Source of the DNA: Streptomyces nitrosporeus
Lineage (GTDB): Bacteria > Actinomycetota > Actinomycetes > Streptomycetales > Streptomycetaceae
Direction: 5' to 3'
DNA: 64,000 bases
Assembly (NCBI RefSeq): GCF_008704555.1
Contig: NZ_CP023702.1
Location: 6,680,001-6,744,000, forward strand
In this document: piece by piece, positions 38,508 through 47,506 of the stretch
How positions within the stretch are numbered: the stretch's first letter is position 1
Layout: the number at the start of each line of letters is the position of its first letter
Program-made: the position numbers and the translations under genes
The notes under the pieces: model-generated
Databases searched by the model: none
The model's input: the letters and a program-made list of their open reading frames with translations, nothing else
What the model was told of the DNA's origin: nothing

Positions 38508-39475
38508 GGCCGGGACCGGTCGCGGCGCCGGCCGGCCGGCAGCGGGTGGGGTTCGACGCCCGGGACCACGGTGCTGGTGAGTGTGCCGATGCCCTCGACG
38601 GTCAGGCTGACGACGTCACCCGGCCGCAGCGGGCGAGGGGTCTGCTCGCCGCGCAGGCCCCAGAGCTCCGCGAGGCAGCCCCCGTTGCCGCACGTGCCCG
38701 ACCCGAGCACGTCGCCCGGCACCACCCGGGTGCCACGGGACGCGTAGGCGGTCATCTCCTCGAAGGTCCAGCTCATGTTGGACAGCAGGTCCTTCCCGAC
38801 CGTCTCACCGTTGATCTCGGCGGTGAGCGCCAGGCGCAGGAAGCCGTCGGCGTCCCGGTACGGTTCCAGTTCGTCGGCGGTGACCAGGCAGGGGCCCAGG
38901 GTGGTGGCCGTGTCCTTGCCCTTGCAGGGGCCGAGGCCGACCTTCATCTCGGCGGACTGCAGGTCGCGGGCGGACCAGTCGTTGAAGACGGTGTAGCCGA
39001 CGATGTGGTCGCGGGCCTGCTCCGGTGTGAGGTCGCCGCCCTCGCGGCCGATGACGGCACCGACCTCGAGTTCGAAGTCCAGGACGGACGAGCCGGGCGG
39101 CACGGGCACGTCCTGGCCGGGGCCGTAGATCGCGTGGGGGTTGGTGAAGTAGAAGGTCGGGGCCTCGTACCACTGGCCGGGGACCCCCGCGACACCGTCG
39201 ACGGACCGGCGTACGCCCTCGACGTGTTCCTCGAAGGTGACGAAGTCGCGTACGGACGCGGGCTGGAGGGGCGGGAGCAGCCGCACCCGGGAGACATGGG
39301 GCCCGGCGGGCACGTCGAGGGCCGCCGCCCCCGCGGCGAGCAGTCCGGGCAGACCGCCGGTCTCCTGGAGAAGCGTGGTGAGTGAGGAGACGCCGGGCAG
39401 GGGGAGCAGGGTGCCGTCCTCTTCCATGACGGCCACGCGGCGGCGGTGCTGGTACTCGTAGGCGACGAAACGCAC
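38504..39475 (-). CDS. Fumarylacetoacetate hydrolase family protein (first)
   Basis: A 323-residue FAH-fold protein with the metal ligands in VLDFELEVGAVIGREGG (E-x-E) and NDWSARDLQ (D), and GSGTCGNGGCLAELWG near the C-terminus as in true fumarylacetoacetase-type members. It probably hydrolyses a diketo acid formed after ring cleavage. Its start lies after a strong hairpin downstream of the extradiol dioxygenase gene. It is coupled by a 4-bp overlap to the downstream SDR. Confidence 0.9.
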   Translation of the reverse strand: MRFVAYEYQHRRRVAVMEEDGTLLPLPGVSSLTTLLQETGGLPGLLAAGAAALDVPAGPHVSRVRLLPPLQPASVRDFVTFEEHVEGVRRSVDGVAGVPGQWYEAPTFYFTNPHAIYGPGQDVPVPPGSSVLDFELEVGAVIGREGGDLTPEQARDHIVGYTVFNDWSARDLQSAEMKVGLGPCKGKDTATTLGPCLVTADELEPYRDADGFLRLALTAEINGETVGKDLLSNMSWTFEEMTAYASRGTRVVPGDVLGSGTCGNGGCLAELWGLRGEQTPRPLRPGDVVSLTVEGIGTLTSTVVPGVEPHPLPAGRRRDRSRP

Positions 39476-39497
39476 GGTACGGCTCCTGGTGGGGAGA

Positions 39498-39536
39498 GGG
39501 CCGGCGGCGTGGGACGGAAGGCCACGCCGCCGGCCC
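39498..39536 (-). terminator. Intra-operon hairpin
   Basis: A perfect 15-bp stem (GGGCCGGCGGCGTGG with its complement at 39522-39536) and a 9-nt loop lie in the 102-bp gap between the extradiol dioxygenase and FAH genes. It could act as a partial terminator or mRNA processing/stability element. Confidence 0.7.
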
Positions 39537-39577
39537 CGGACGGGCGGAGAGGTGAACGGGGAGGGGCGGGGGAGGGA

Positions 39578-40516
39578 TCAGACGGGCGGGGCGACGAACA
39601 CGCCGCGGTCGGGGTCGTTGAACGACTCCTTGGCGACGAGTTCGTTCATCGGGTTGGCGGTGCCCCACTGGTCGGTGACCTCGGGCCGGGAGAAGTCGTA
39701 GACGTGGGGGTGCCAGGTGTCCTCGTCCAGCAGCTCCAGCTCGGTGGTGTACTCGACGGTGTTGCCGTGCGGGTCGAGGAAGTAGGTGAAGGTGTTGTCC
39801 CCGGCCATGTGCCGTCCCGGACCCCACACCTTCTTGAAGCCCGCCCGGATGACCCGCCCGGAACCGCGCATGTACTCGTCGAGGCCGCGCATCTCGAAGG
39901 AGATGTGGTGCAGGGAGGTGTGCGGGCCCTGTGCGATCGCCATGGAGTGGTGCTGGTTGCTGATCCGCATGAAGTGCATGACCTCGCCCATGTGCGGCGA
40001 GCTGAGCGTGTCGGAGAGGGCGAAGCCGAGGTGGCGCTCGTACCACTCGCGGGTGCGGTTGAGATCGGGGGAGTTGAGGACGACGTGGGAGAGCTTGACC
40101 GGGATGGCCTCCTTCTCCTCGATCCTGCGGTGCTGCCGGACCTCGACGTCGGCCAGGACCTCGATGGTGCGGCCGTCCACGTCGAAGAAGCGGAAGCCGT
40201 ACCCGCCGCCGGGGGTGTCCACCTTGCCGGGCCGGGAGATCAGCCGGACGTCTCCCGCGAGGAGCCGTTCGGCGAGGGTGTCCACGTCCTCGGGGCTCGC
40301 GGCGCCGTAGGAGACGAGGTCGAGGCGCTTCTCCTCCGCCTTCCGCAGACGTACGACGTACTGCTCGGGGGACCCCTCGGCGGCGAGGAAGGAGATACCG
40401 GAGTCCTCGGCGACCTTGGTCAGCCCCCAGACCCCGCCGTAGAAGTCGAGCTGCTTCTCGTAGTCCGGCACGGCCAGGTCGACGTGCCGCAGATGGGTGA
40501 GCAGACGTGCGCTCAT
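39578..40516 (-). CDS. Extradiol ring-cleavage dioxygenase (VOC family)
   Basis: A 312-residue two-domain type I extradiol dioxygenase. Iron ligands in the C-terminal module are H in KLSHVVLN, H in SLHHISFEM and E in GNTVEYTTEL. The catalytic histidine sits in NQHHSMAI and the tyrosine in TFTYFLDPHG. It opens a catechol or hydroxylated ring next to the diol. It is the central enzyme of the operon. Substrate identity cannot be read from these residues. The ATG at 40516 is 13 bp after the amidohydrolase stop. Confidence 0.9.
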   Translation of the reverse strand: MSARLLTHLRHVDLAVPDYEKQLDFYGGVWGLTKVAEDSGISFLAAEGSPEQYVVRLRKAEEKRLDLVSYGAASPEDVDTLAERLLAGDVRLISRPGKVDTPGGGYGFRFFDVDGRTIEVLADVEVRQHRRIEEKEAIPVKLSHVVLNSPDLNRTREWYERHLGFALSDTLSSPHMGEVMHFMRISNQHHSMAIAQGPHTSLHHISFEMRGLDEYMRGSGRVIRAGFKKVWGPGRHMAGDNTFTYFLDPHGNTVEYTTELELLDEDTWHPHVYDFSRPEVTDQWGTANPMNELVAKESFNDPDRGVFVAPPV

Positions 40517-40529
40517 GAGGGGTTCCTCC

Positions 40530-41576
40530 TCAGGCGTGGGTGAGGTCGAGCAGGGCGGACGCGTTCCGGCCACGCACGGCGTCGAGGTCGTCCTCGGACA
40601 GCCGGGCCGCGCGCAGGGCGGCGACGGGGTCGTCGGCGCCCATGTCGAAGGGGTAGTCGGAGCCGAGGAGCACACGGTCGGCGCCGGCCACACGGACCAG
40701 TTCCCGCAGGACGTGCGGGTCGTGGACGAGGGAGTCGAAGTACAGCCGCTTCAGGTAGCTGCTGGGCAGCTGGGCGCAGCCGGCGCCCGCGTCGGAACGG
40801 GCCGACCAGGCGTGGTCGGAACGGCCGATGTGGGTGGGCAGGTAACCGCCGCCGTGCGCCGCGATCAGCTTGAGGGGGTGGCGGTCGAGGACACCCGAGA
40901 AGATGAGGTGGGAGAGCGCGACCGCGTTCTCGGTGGGCTGGCCCACCGTGTTCGACAGGTACCACCGGTCCAGACGCTCGTCGAGCGTGCACCCGAAGGG
41001 GTGCAGGAAGACGACCGCGCCGGTCTGCGCCGCCCGGGCCCAGAAGGGCTCGTACGCGGGGTCGGAGAGCTCCCGGCCCGGCGCGTGGCTGGAGATCTCC
41101 ACCCCGGCCAGCCCCTGTTCCAGGGCGTGGTCGAGGGCGCTCACCATGTGCTGCGGGTGCTGGAGCGGTACCAGTCCGAGGCCCCGCAGCCGGCCGGGCG
41201 CCGAGGCGCAGTGCGCCGCGGTCGCCTCGTTGGCCAGCCGGCAGACCTTCCCGGCCGTGTCCTCGTCGGCCCAGTAGTGGTAGTGCGAGGGGGAGGGGCT
41301 GACCAGCTGGACGTCCACGCCCTGCGCGTCCATCGCCGCGAGGCGCACGGCGGGGTCGGTCATCCTCGGGACGCGTTCGCGGACCATGGGGCCGTTGACG
41401 GCGAGCGCGGCGGGGCCGTTGCGCCGGGCGTCCAGTTCCCTGGCCTCCGCGTGGCCGGGCAGACCGGCCACCAGCGCGTCGATCTCCGGCAGCAGGACGT
41501 GGGCGTGTACGTCGACGGTCGGGGCAGCGCCCGTCCGGCGGCCGGCGGCGGCCGGGTGAGGGGCGGGTGCGGTCAC
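40530..41576 (-). CDS. Amidohydrolase of the ACMSD family
   Basis: A 348-residue metal-dependent enzyme with HAH in TVDVHAHVLLPE, further histidines in FLHPFG and IAAHGGGYLP, and D in LGSDYPFDMGADDP, matching the 2-amino-3-carboxymuconate-6-semialdehyde decarboxylase-like family. Non-oxidative decarboxylation or hydrolysis of a ring-cleavage product is expected. The GTG start overlaps the monooxygenase stop by 4 bp. Confidence 0.88.
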   Translation of the reverse strand: MTAPAPHPAAAGRRTGAAPTVDVHAHVLLPEIDALVAGLPGHAEARELDARRNGPAALAVNGPMVRERVPRMTDPAVRLAAMDAQGVDVQLVSPSPSHYHYWADEDTAGKVCRLANEATAAHCASAPGRLRGLGLVPLQHPQHMVSALDHALEQGLAGVEISSHAPGRELSDPAYEPFWARAAQTGAVVFLHPFGCTLDERLDRWYLSNTVGQPTENAVALSHLIFSGVLDRHPLKLIAAHGGGYLPTHIGRSDHAWSARSDAGAGCAQLPSSYLKRLYFDSLVHDPHVLRELVRVAGADRVLLGSDYPFDMGADDPVAALRAARLSEDDLDAVRGRNASALLDLTHA

Positions 41577-42703
41577 GGAAGCTCCCGGAGCATCGTCATG
41601 GTGCGGCCCATGAGGCCGGGCACGTCCGCGTCGCGGACGCCGTCGAGCTGCCACCGCCCGATCTGCACGGACGCCTCCACGACCGGCCGGACACGTGCGA
41701 CGCGCCGCTCGTAGTACGCCTGGAACAGGGCGTCGTCCCAGTCGTCGGCCGCGGTCAGCATCTGCGCGAGCACGGACGCGTCCTCCAGGGACAGGGCGGC
41801 ACCCTGGGCGAGGGTGGGCGGGCAGCAGTGGGCCGCGTCGCCGATCAGCACCACCCGGCCGCGGTGCCAGGAGCCCTCGACCAGCAGGCGGTCGAACCAG
41901 GTGTAGTTGACCTTCGCCGCGTCCGTGACGGTTTCGGTGATCTCCGGCCAGAACCCGCCGTAGGCGGAGGTCAGACGGCGCATCTCGTCGGCGTACGACT
42001 CCGGGGGGATGGAGGCCCGGTCGCGGTTGGCCTCGACGACGTACGCGTAGAGGGTGGTCTCGCTGGTGGGGCAGTAGCCGGCGATGTAGGCGGGACCGCC
42101 GTAGGCGAGGTCGGTGCGGGTCACGCCGGCCGGGCGCGGGGCGGCGACCCGCCAGATGGCCATGCCGGTCGGCTCGGGCTTCGCCGTGATGCCGATGGCG
42201 GACCGGGTGGTGGAGCCGAGGCCGTCCGCCGCGACCACCAGGTCGTAGCGGTCCTCGGTGCCGTCGGTGAAGCGGACCGTGACGCCGCCGGCATCCTGGT
42301 CCAGCGACTCGGCGCGGGTACCGAGGCGCACCGACGCGCCGCTCGCCCGGACGGCCTCGATGAGGATCTGCTGGAGCCGGGGGCGCTGCATCCCGACGGT
42401 GGCCGGCAGGTCGTCGCCGCCGCTGCGGATGTCGTCCTGCACGTGCAGGACGGTGCCGTCCGGCGCCGTGATCCCCACCGAGCCGAAGCCGTAACCGGAC
42501 GCCTCGACCTGTTCCCACACACCCAGCTCACGCAGCACCCGCAGAGCGTTGCCCTGGAGGGTGATGCCCGAGCCGGCGGTGGCGTTCCAGTCGTCCCTGG
42601 CCTCGATCAGATGCACCTCGACACCGGCGCGGCGCAGCAGCAGCGTCATGGCGTTGCCGGACGCGCCGCCACCGATCACCAGGACCTTGCGGGCTTCATT
42701 CAT
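41573..42703 (-). CDS. FAD-dependent aromatic monooxygenase
   Basis: A 376-residue class A flavoprotein monooxygenase: GxGxxG in VLVIGGGASGNAM, the DG motif in VVAADGLGSTTRS and the GD motif in VVLIGDAAHCCPP. Such enzymes hydroxylate phenolic or N-heteroaromatic rings with NAD(P)H and O2. In this operon it probably prepares the diol substrate for the extradiol dioxygenase. It is 24 bp from the cyclase gene and overlaps the amidohydrolase gene. Confidence 0.92.
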   Translation of the reverse strand: MNEARKVLVIGGGASGNAMTLLLRRAGVEVHLIEARDDWNATAGSGITLQGNALRVLRELGVWEQVEASGYGFGSVGITAPDGTVLHVQDDIRSGGDDLPATVGMQRPRLQQILIEAVRASGASVRLGTRAESLDQDAGGVTVRFTDGTEDRYDLVVAADGLGSTTRSAIGITAKPEPTGMAIWRVAAPRPAGVTRTDLAYGGPAYIAGYCPTSETTLYAYVVEANRDRASIPPESYADEMRRLTSAYGGFWPEITETVTDAAKVNYTWFDRLLVEGSWHRGRVVLIGDAAHCCPPTLAQGAALSLEDASVLAQMLTAADDWDDALFQAYYERRVARVRPVVEASVQIGRWQLDGVRDADVPGLMGRTMTMLRELP

Positions 42704-42727
42704 GGTGGAACTCCCTTGTTCCTGTCT

Positions 42728-43690
42728 CTACTTGACGGCGATCGGGTTGACGGGGGAGCCGACCGCGCCGGTGATCGGCAGGGGTGCGGCGGTGAGCCAG
42801 AAGTCGTACACGCCGTCGGCCGCGCAGTCCTCGGCGAGCGCGTCCAGGTCCCACATCTCGCCGATCAGCAGGCCGATGTTGGGGATGGCGACCTGGTGGA
42901 GCGGCTGGAAGGCGTGCTCGAACTCGTTGGGCCGGACCTCGAATCCCCAGGTGTCCGTGGCGATCGCGGCGATCTCGGTGCCGTGCAGCCAGCCGGCGGT
43001 GGTGAACGACAGGCCGGGGGCCGGGCCGCCCGCGTAGTCCCCCCAGCCCTCGCGGCGGACCCGGGAGAGCTGACCGGTACGGACCACGACGATGTCGCCG
43101 CGGCCGACCGCCACCCCCTGGGCCCCGGCGGTCGCCCTCAGGTGCTCCTCGGTGATCGCGAAACCGTCCGGCAGCTCGCCGTCCGTGCCGACCGCCCGCC
43201 CGACGTCCAGCAGCACACCGCGCCCGGCGACGTGCGGGGCCATGTGCTCGATACCGGTGACCAGGTCCCCGTCGGAGGTGACGGTCCTCCCGGCGTCACG
43301 CCCGTTCCACGCCTTGCCGTGGTCGAAGATGTGGCCCAGCCCGTCCCACTGCGTGGAGCACTGCAACGGCATCGCGATCACGTCGTCCGCGCCGCCGATG
43401 CCATGCGGAAAGCCCTGGAGGCCGAGGGACGCGTCGGTACCGGTGTCCAGCATGGTGTGCACCGGGTTGGTGCGGCGCCGCCAGCCCTTCTGCGGGCCGT
43501 CCATGTCGAAGCGCTGGGCGAGGGAGAAGCTGACGCCCCGCCGGATCAGCGCCGCGCCTTCCCGGCGCTTGTCCTCGTCGAGGAAGTTGAGGGTGCCCAG
43601 CACGTCGTCCTCGCCCCAGCGCCCCCAGTTCGAGTACGCCTTCGCCGCCCCGGCGACCGCCCCCTCGGGGTCGTGGCGGTCGAGGCTCAC
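42728..43690 (-). CDS. Cyclase family protein (kynurenine formamidase/isatin hydrolase-like)
   Basis: A 320-residue protein of the long cyclase subgroup with the metal motif QWDGLGHIFDHGKAWNG (variant of HxGTHxDxPxH) and the start SNWGRWGEDDVLGTLNFL. The superfamily hydrolyses cyclic amides, formamides or lactones. Here it may open a lactone or lactam in the same pathway. It overlaps the upstream FAH gene by 4 bp. Confidence 0.88.
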   Translation of the reverse strand: MSLDRHDPEGAVAGAAKAYSNWGRWGEDDVLGTLNFLDEDKRREGAALIRRGVSFSLAQRFDMDGPQKGWRRRTNPVHTMLDTGTDASLGLQGFPHGIGGADDVIAMPLQCSTQWDGLGHIFDHGKAWNGRDAGRTVTSDGDLVTGIEHMAPHVAGRGVLLDVGRAVGTDGELPDGFAITEEHLRATAGAQGVAVGRGDIVVVRTGQLSRVRREGWGDYAGGPAPGLSFTTAGWLHGTEIAAIATDTWGFEVRPNEFEHAFQPLHQVAIPNIGLLIGEMWDLDALAEDCAADGVYDFWLTAAPLPITGAVGSPVNPIAVK

Positions 43691-44688
43691 GGGGAGACCT
43701 CCGCCACGCAGCGGGTGCGCTGGGCGCCGAGACCGGTCACGGAGCCGTCCATGACGTCGCCGTCCCGCAGCAGCCGGCCCCAGTGCATGCCGTTGCCGGC
43801 CGGGGAGCCGGTCAGCACCAGGTCACCGGGCAGGAGCCGGGCGCTCTGCGACGCGTACGAGACCATGCGCGCCACGTCGAAGATCATGTCCTCGGTGGAC
43901 TCGTCCTGCATGGTCTCGCCGTTCAGCTTCAGCACCAGGCGCAGGCCGCCGGTGTCCGGGACCGAGGCGGCGGGCACGATCCAGGGGCCGAGCGGCGTGA
44001 ACCCGGGCGCGTTCTTGCTGCGCAGCCAGTCCGTACCGATCTGGGGCATGTCCCGGCGGAAGACGGTGGCGCGGTCGGTCAGGTCGTTGGCGATCGTGTA
44101 ACCGGCGACGTACTCCAGCGCCTCCTCCACGGACACCTGGTGGGCGGGGCGGCCGATGACCGCCGCCAGCTCCAGCTCCCAGTCGGGCTTCTTCGCCCAC
44201 GCCGGGAGCACGACGTCGTCGTACGGGCCGGTGATCGCGCTCGGCAGCCCGATGAAGACATACGGAAGGTCCTCGGCCGCCCGCCGGTCCATGATCTCCG
44301 CCGCTTCGGCGCGCCGCTCCTCCTCGGGACGGTCGTCGCCCGGGGCGCGGTGGGCGACATGCAGATCGATGACGTGCTGCCGGTAGTTCGCGCCGGACTG
44401 GAACACCTGACGCGGCTTGACGGGGGCGTGTACCCGGAAGTCCGCCAGTGGCCTCTTCTCCGCACCGCTGTCGCCGGCCAGCGCCTCCAGACGCGTCACC
44501 GTCGCGTCCCAGACGTCCAGGAGGCCGCGGACGGTCAGCCGGTCGTCCCCGAAGGCGGCGCGCAGGTCGACCACCTGGGCGTCCGCCGTGACGAGAGCGG
44601 GGAACTCCGGGCCGTCGGGCGCGGAGAGCGTGGCGAGGGCGTACGGGCCGGCGAACAGCGCGGACGCGGATACAGGTTTCACGAACAT
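43687..44688 (-). CDS. Fumarylacetoacetate hydrolase family protein (second)
   Basis: A 333-residue FAH-fold protein, the first gene of the operon. Metal ligands are in PDWELELAAVIGRPA (E-x-E) and NDLTDRATVF (D), and the C-terminus has PGDLVLTGSPAGNG typical of acylpyruvase or hydratase members. It differs clearly from the second FAH gene of the operon, so two successive steps are likely. It is divergent from the LysR gene. Confidence 0.9.
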   Translation of the reverse strand: MFVKPVSASALFAGPYALATLSAPDGPEFPALVTADAQVVDLRAAFGDDRLTVRGLLDVWDATVTRLEALAGDSGAEKRPLADFRVHAPVKPRQVFQSGANYRQHVIDLHVAHRAPGDDRPEEERRAEAAEIMDRRAAEDLPYVFIGLPSAITGPYDDVVLPAWAKKPDWELELAAVIGRPAHQVSVEEALEYVAGYTIANDLTDRATVFRRDMPQIGTDWLRSKNAPGFTPLGPWIVPAASVPDTGGLRLVLKLNGETMQDESTEDMIFDVARMVSYASQSARLLPGDLVLTGSPAGNGMHWGRLLRDGDVMDGSVTGLGAQRTRCVAEVSP

Positions 44689-44750
44689 GTCCTCCTGATT
44701 GCGGTGCGACTAATCTGGACCCGCCACCTGCAATCAGGGAAATCGATTCT

Positions 44751-44769
44751 ATGGATGGCTGCCATCCAT
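44751..44769. promoter_or_regulatory. Inverted repeat in the LysR/operon intergenic region
   Basis: Perfect 8-bp arms ATGGATGG and CCATCCAT around CTG contain a T-N11-A LysR box (44752-44764). Its position between the divergent LysR gene and catabolic operon makes it the likely LysR operator. Confidence 0.65.
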
Positions 44770-44816
44770 CCTGTTTATTCCTCCCAGGTCGGAGGACTGT
44801 CGCATGAGGAAATCCT

Positions 44817-45743
44817 GTGAATCTGGCCCGTCTCGACCTCAATCTCGTCGTCGCCCTGCGCGCTCTGCTGGAGGAGCGCAACGTCACCCGCGCCGGACAG
44901 CGCGTCGGGCTCAGCCAGCCCGCGATGAGCGCCGCCCTGGCCCGGCTGCGCCGGCACTTCGACGACGACCTGCTCGCCCGCGTGGGCGGTCACTACGAAC
45001 TCACCGCTCTCGGCCAGGTCCTCCTCCACCGCACAGCCACCGCCTGCGAGGTGATGGAGCGTCTCTTCGCGAGCCAGGCCGAGTTCGACCCGGGCAGCGA
45101 GACACGCGAGTTCAAGATCGTGGCATCCGACTACGCGGTCGCGGTGTTCGGCGCCGAACTCGCCCGGATCGTGCACGAGGAGGCTCCCGGCATCCGGCTC
45201 CGCTTCGCCCAGACCCCGCCCGGTGTGGTCGACGACACGGCCACCCTGCTGAGCACCACGGACGGGCTGTTCATGCCGCACGGGGTCATCAGCGACTTCC
45301 CCGCGACCGACCTCTACGGGGACCGCTGGGTCTTCCTCGTCGCCGAGGGCAATCCCGCGGTCGGCGACCGGCTCACCCGCGAGGATCTGGGGCGGCTGCC
45401 CTGGGTCACCTACCAGCGCACCTACGACGCCCCGGCCGTACGCCAGCTCGGCATGCTCGGCATCGAGCCGAGGGTGGAGGTCTCCGTCGACAGCTTCCAG
45501 CTGCTGCCGCTGCTGGTGCAGGGGACGCGGCGCATCACCCTGGTCCAGGAGCGCCTCGCCCGGCTCCTCGCCCCGCTCGCCGCCGTGCGCGTGGTGGAGC
45601 CGCCGTACGAAGCGGTTCCGCTCCGGGAGGCGCTGTGGTGGCACCCCGTGCACACGCACGACGCGGCGCACATCTGGCTGCGCGAGACGTGCGCCCGCGT
45701 CGGGGCCCGGATGGACGGCGCCTCGCCGGGCGCCGACGCCTGA
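44817..45743 (+). CDS. LysR-family transcriptional regulator of the catabolic operon
   Basis: A 308-residue LysR protein of the NodD/LinR-like subgroup: NLARLDLNLVVALRALLEERNVTRAGQ in outline, then LSQPAMSAALARLRRHFDDDLL as the helix-turn-helix, and an effector domain that includes FKIVASDYAVAVF. It probably activates the divergent eight-gene operon in response to a substrate or intermediate. The GTG at 44817 has GAGGAAATCC upstream. Confidence 0.9.
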   Translation: MNLARLDLNLVVALRALLEERNVTRAGQRVGLSQPAMSAALARLRRHFDDDLLARVGGHYELTALGQVLLHRTATACEVMERLFASQAEFDPGSETREFKIVASDYAVAVFGAELARIVHEEAPGIRLRFAQTPPGVVDDTATLLSTTDGLFMPHGVISDFPATDLYGDRWVFLVAEGNPAVGDRLTREDLGRLPWVTYQRTYDAPAVRQLGMLGIEPRVEVSVDSFQLLPLLVQGTRRITLVQERLARLLAPLAAVRVVEPPYEAVPLREALWWHPVHTHDAAHIWLRETCARVGARMDGASPGADA

Positions 45744-45844
45744 AGTCCGGCCCGCCCCGCGCCGGCGGCCCCGGAAGGCGGCTTCCGGGGCGCGGCGGGC
45801 CCATGTGCTGATGTTCTGTCAGAAACGCTTGGTCTCAGGGGATT

Positions 45845-46825
45845 TCATGCGGGCTTTCCGCCCGGCACCAGCTTCCGGAGAGGGCCGTCGAGTTCACGCC
45901 GGTAGAAGTCGACGAAGCCGTCGGGGTCGGGCCCCGCGTTCTGCATCACCAGCCGGTCGAAGCCCGCGTCGACGAACTGCTGCGCCGCGTCGAGGTACCG
46001 CGCCGGATCGGGGCCGCAGGCGAACTTCCGCAGGATGTCCTCCTCGCGCACGGTGGTGGTGGCCGCGTCGAAGTTGACGGGGTTGGGCAGCTCGCTCATG
46101 ACCTTCCAGCCGGTCAGTGCCCACCGCGAGGTGTCCAGTGCGGCCTGGGCCGCGGTGTGCTCGTCGGGCGCCCAGGCCATGGGCACCTCCGCGTACCGGG
46201 GGCCGGTGCCGCCGGCGTCGTGGTAGTGCCCGACGAGCTCCGGCCTGTCCTCGGTGGCGAACAGGCCGTCGCCCAGTTCGGCGGCGAGGGCCGCCGCCTC
46301 CCGTCCGCCCGCGGCCACCGCGATCAGGGGGAGCTCCTCGGGGAGGTCGAACACCCGGGCGTCCTCCAGCCGCAGGTGCTTGCCTTCGTAGGACCGGTAC
46401 CCTCCGCTCCACAGCAGCCGGATGATCTCCAGGGCCTCCCGCAGCATCTCCTGCCGGGTGCTGACCGCGTCCGGGAAACCGCGGCCGACCACATGCTCGT
46501 TGAGCCGTTCCCCCGAGCCGAGACCGAGGACGAACCGGCCCTCGGACAGCAGCGCGAGCGTCGCCGCCGCCTGCGCGATGACCGCCGGGTGGTAACGCAC
46601 GGTCGGGCACGTCACGCCGGTCGCCAGCCCGATCCGCGAGGTCCTGGCGGCGATGCTTCCCAGCACCGTCCACGCGAACGGCGAATGCCCCTGGTTGTCG
46701 AGCCACGGGTGGTAGTGGTCACTGATCTCGACGAAGTCGAAGCCCGCCTCCTCCGCCAGGACCGCCTGCCGTACCAGTTCCGCCGGACCGAACGCCTCGG
46801 CGGCGAGCTTGTAGCCGATCTCCAT
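45845..46825 (-). CDS. LLM-class F420-dependent oxidoreductase
   Basis: A 326-residue TIM-barrel protein of the luciferase-like F420 family (glucose-6-phosphate-dehydrogenase-like subgroup): MEIGYKLAAEAFGPAELVRQAVLAEEAG, FVEISDHYHPW and SIAARTSRIGLATGVTCPT are typical. It uses reduced or oxidised F420 on an unknown substrate. It is convergent with the LysR gene, and a 681-bp gap follows upstream. It may supply redox steps to the catabolic cluster, but this is only neighbourhood inference. Confidence 0.88.
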   Translation of the reverse strand: MEIGYKLAAEAFGPAELVRQAVLAEEAGFDFVEISDHYHPWLDNQGHSPFAWTVLGSIAARTSRIGLATGVTCPTVRYHPAVIAQAAATLALLSEGRFVLGLGSGERLNEHVVGRGFPDAVSTRQEMLREALEIIRLLWSGGYRSYEGKHLRLEDARVFDLPEELPLIAVAAGGREAAALAAELGDGLFATEDRPELVGHYHDAGGTGPRYAEVPMAWAPDEHTAAQAALDTSRWALTGWKVMSELPNPVNFDAATTTVREEDILRKFACGPDPARYLDAAQQFVDAGFDRLVMQNAGPDPDGFVDFYRRELDGPLRKLVPGGKPA

Positions 46826-47506
46826 GGACGCCTCATTCCCTCGTCATCGTTTATCCGGATTCGCTCCTTCCGCACAGGGGTACCCCCCGACGCCGGGGCG
46901 TAACGCCGTCGCACCCGGGCCGAACCCGTCGGCCCCCGCCGCACGGACCGGGGCCACCGCTCCGTGACGGCGCAGGAGGCCGTACCCCGTGGCCCCGCGG
47001 CGCGGCGCGGGGGCCGGGCGGACCCCCGGCAGGGCGCGCGCCGGCCGGATGAGAACGCGGGCCCCCGCGTTTCGCGGCCGTCGGCGCGTGGCAAGGCCAC
47101 CGGGGGCCCCGACGCGGGGCGCGCGCCCCGGTGGCGGGTACCGCACGGCCCGCGCCCCTGCCGCACGCCGTGTCCCGGCGGACCGTCACCCGGTGGCGGC
47201 TAGCCCGTTCGGTGAGGAGGCGAGCACCCCGTGGCCGTGGACGCCCGGTACGCCGGCGAACCCGGCCCGGGACCTTCCGACGCCTCGCCGCGGCCCAGGG
47301 CCGCGCCTCCTGCGCGGTGCCCGCTGCCACGGCACGGAGAAGACCGCGGGGCGCTCCGTGCGGCCGCCTTCCTCCCGCCGGCGGGGCCGGGGCGAGCGGC
47401 CGTCACGACGACGGCCACGACGGCCACGACGGCCACGACGGCAACGAAGGCAACGACGGCCGTGACGGCCATGACGGCCACGACGGCACGAGACAAGGAG
47501 CTGTTC
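46826..47506. other. Intergenic region between LLM and epimerase genes
   Basis: This is 681 bp of very GC-rich DNA. The right end carries the 9-bp tandem repeats described separately. Open frames exist here but none resembles a protein I recognise. Confidence 0.4.
47405..47489. repeat. 9-bp tandem repeats in the epimerase leader
   Basis: About nine imperfect copies of ACGACGGCC (some reading ACGAAGGCA or ATGACGGCC) lie 18-100 bp before the start codon of the epimerase gene. The repeat ends 5 bp before the AAGGAG ribosome-binding site (47495-47500). Confidence 0.85.

Noticed and set aside
47231..47506. Longer N-terminus for the epimerase through the 9-bp repeats
   Set aside because: The ATG at 47507 has AAGGAG at good spacing and is followed at once by the SDR N-terminus. 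The extension is repetitive Thr/Ala sequence.
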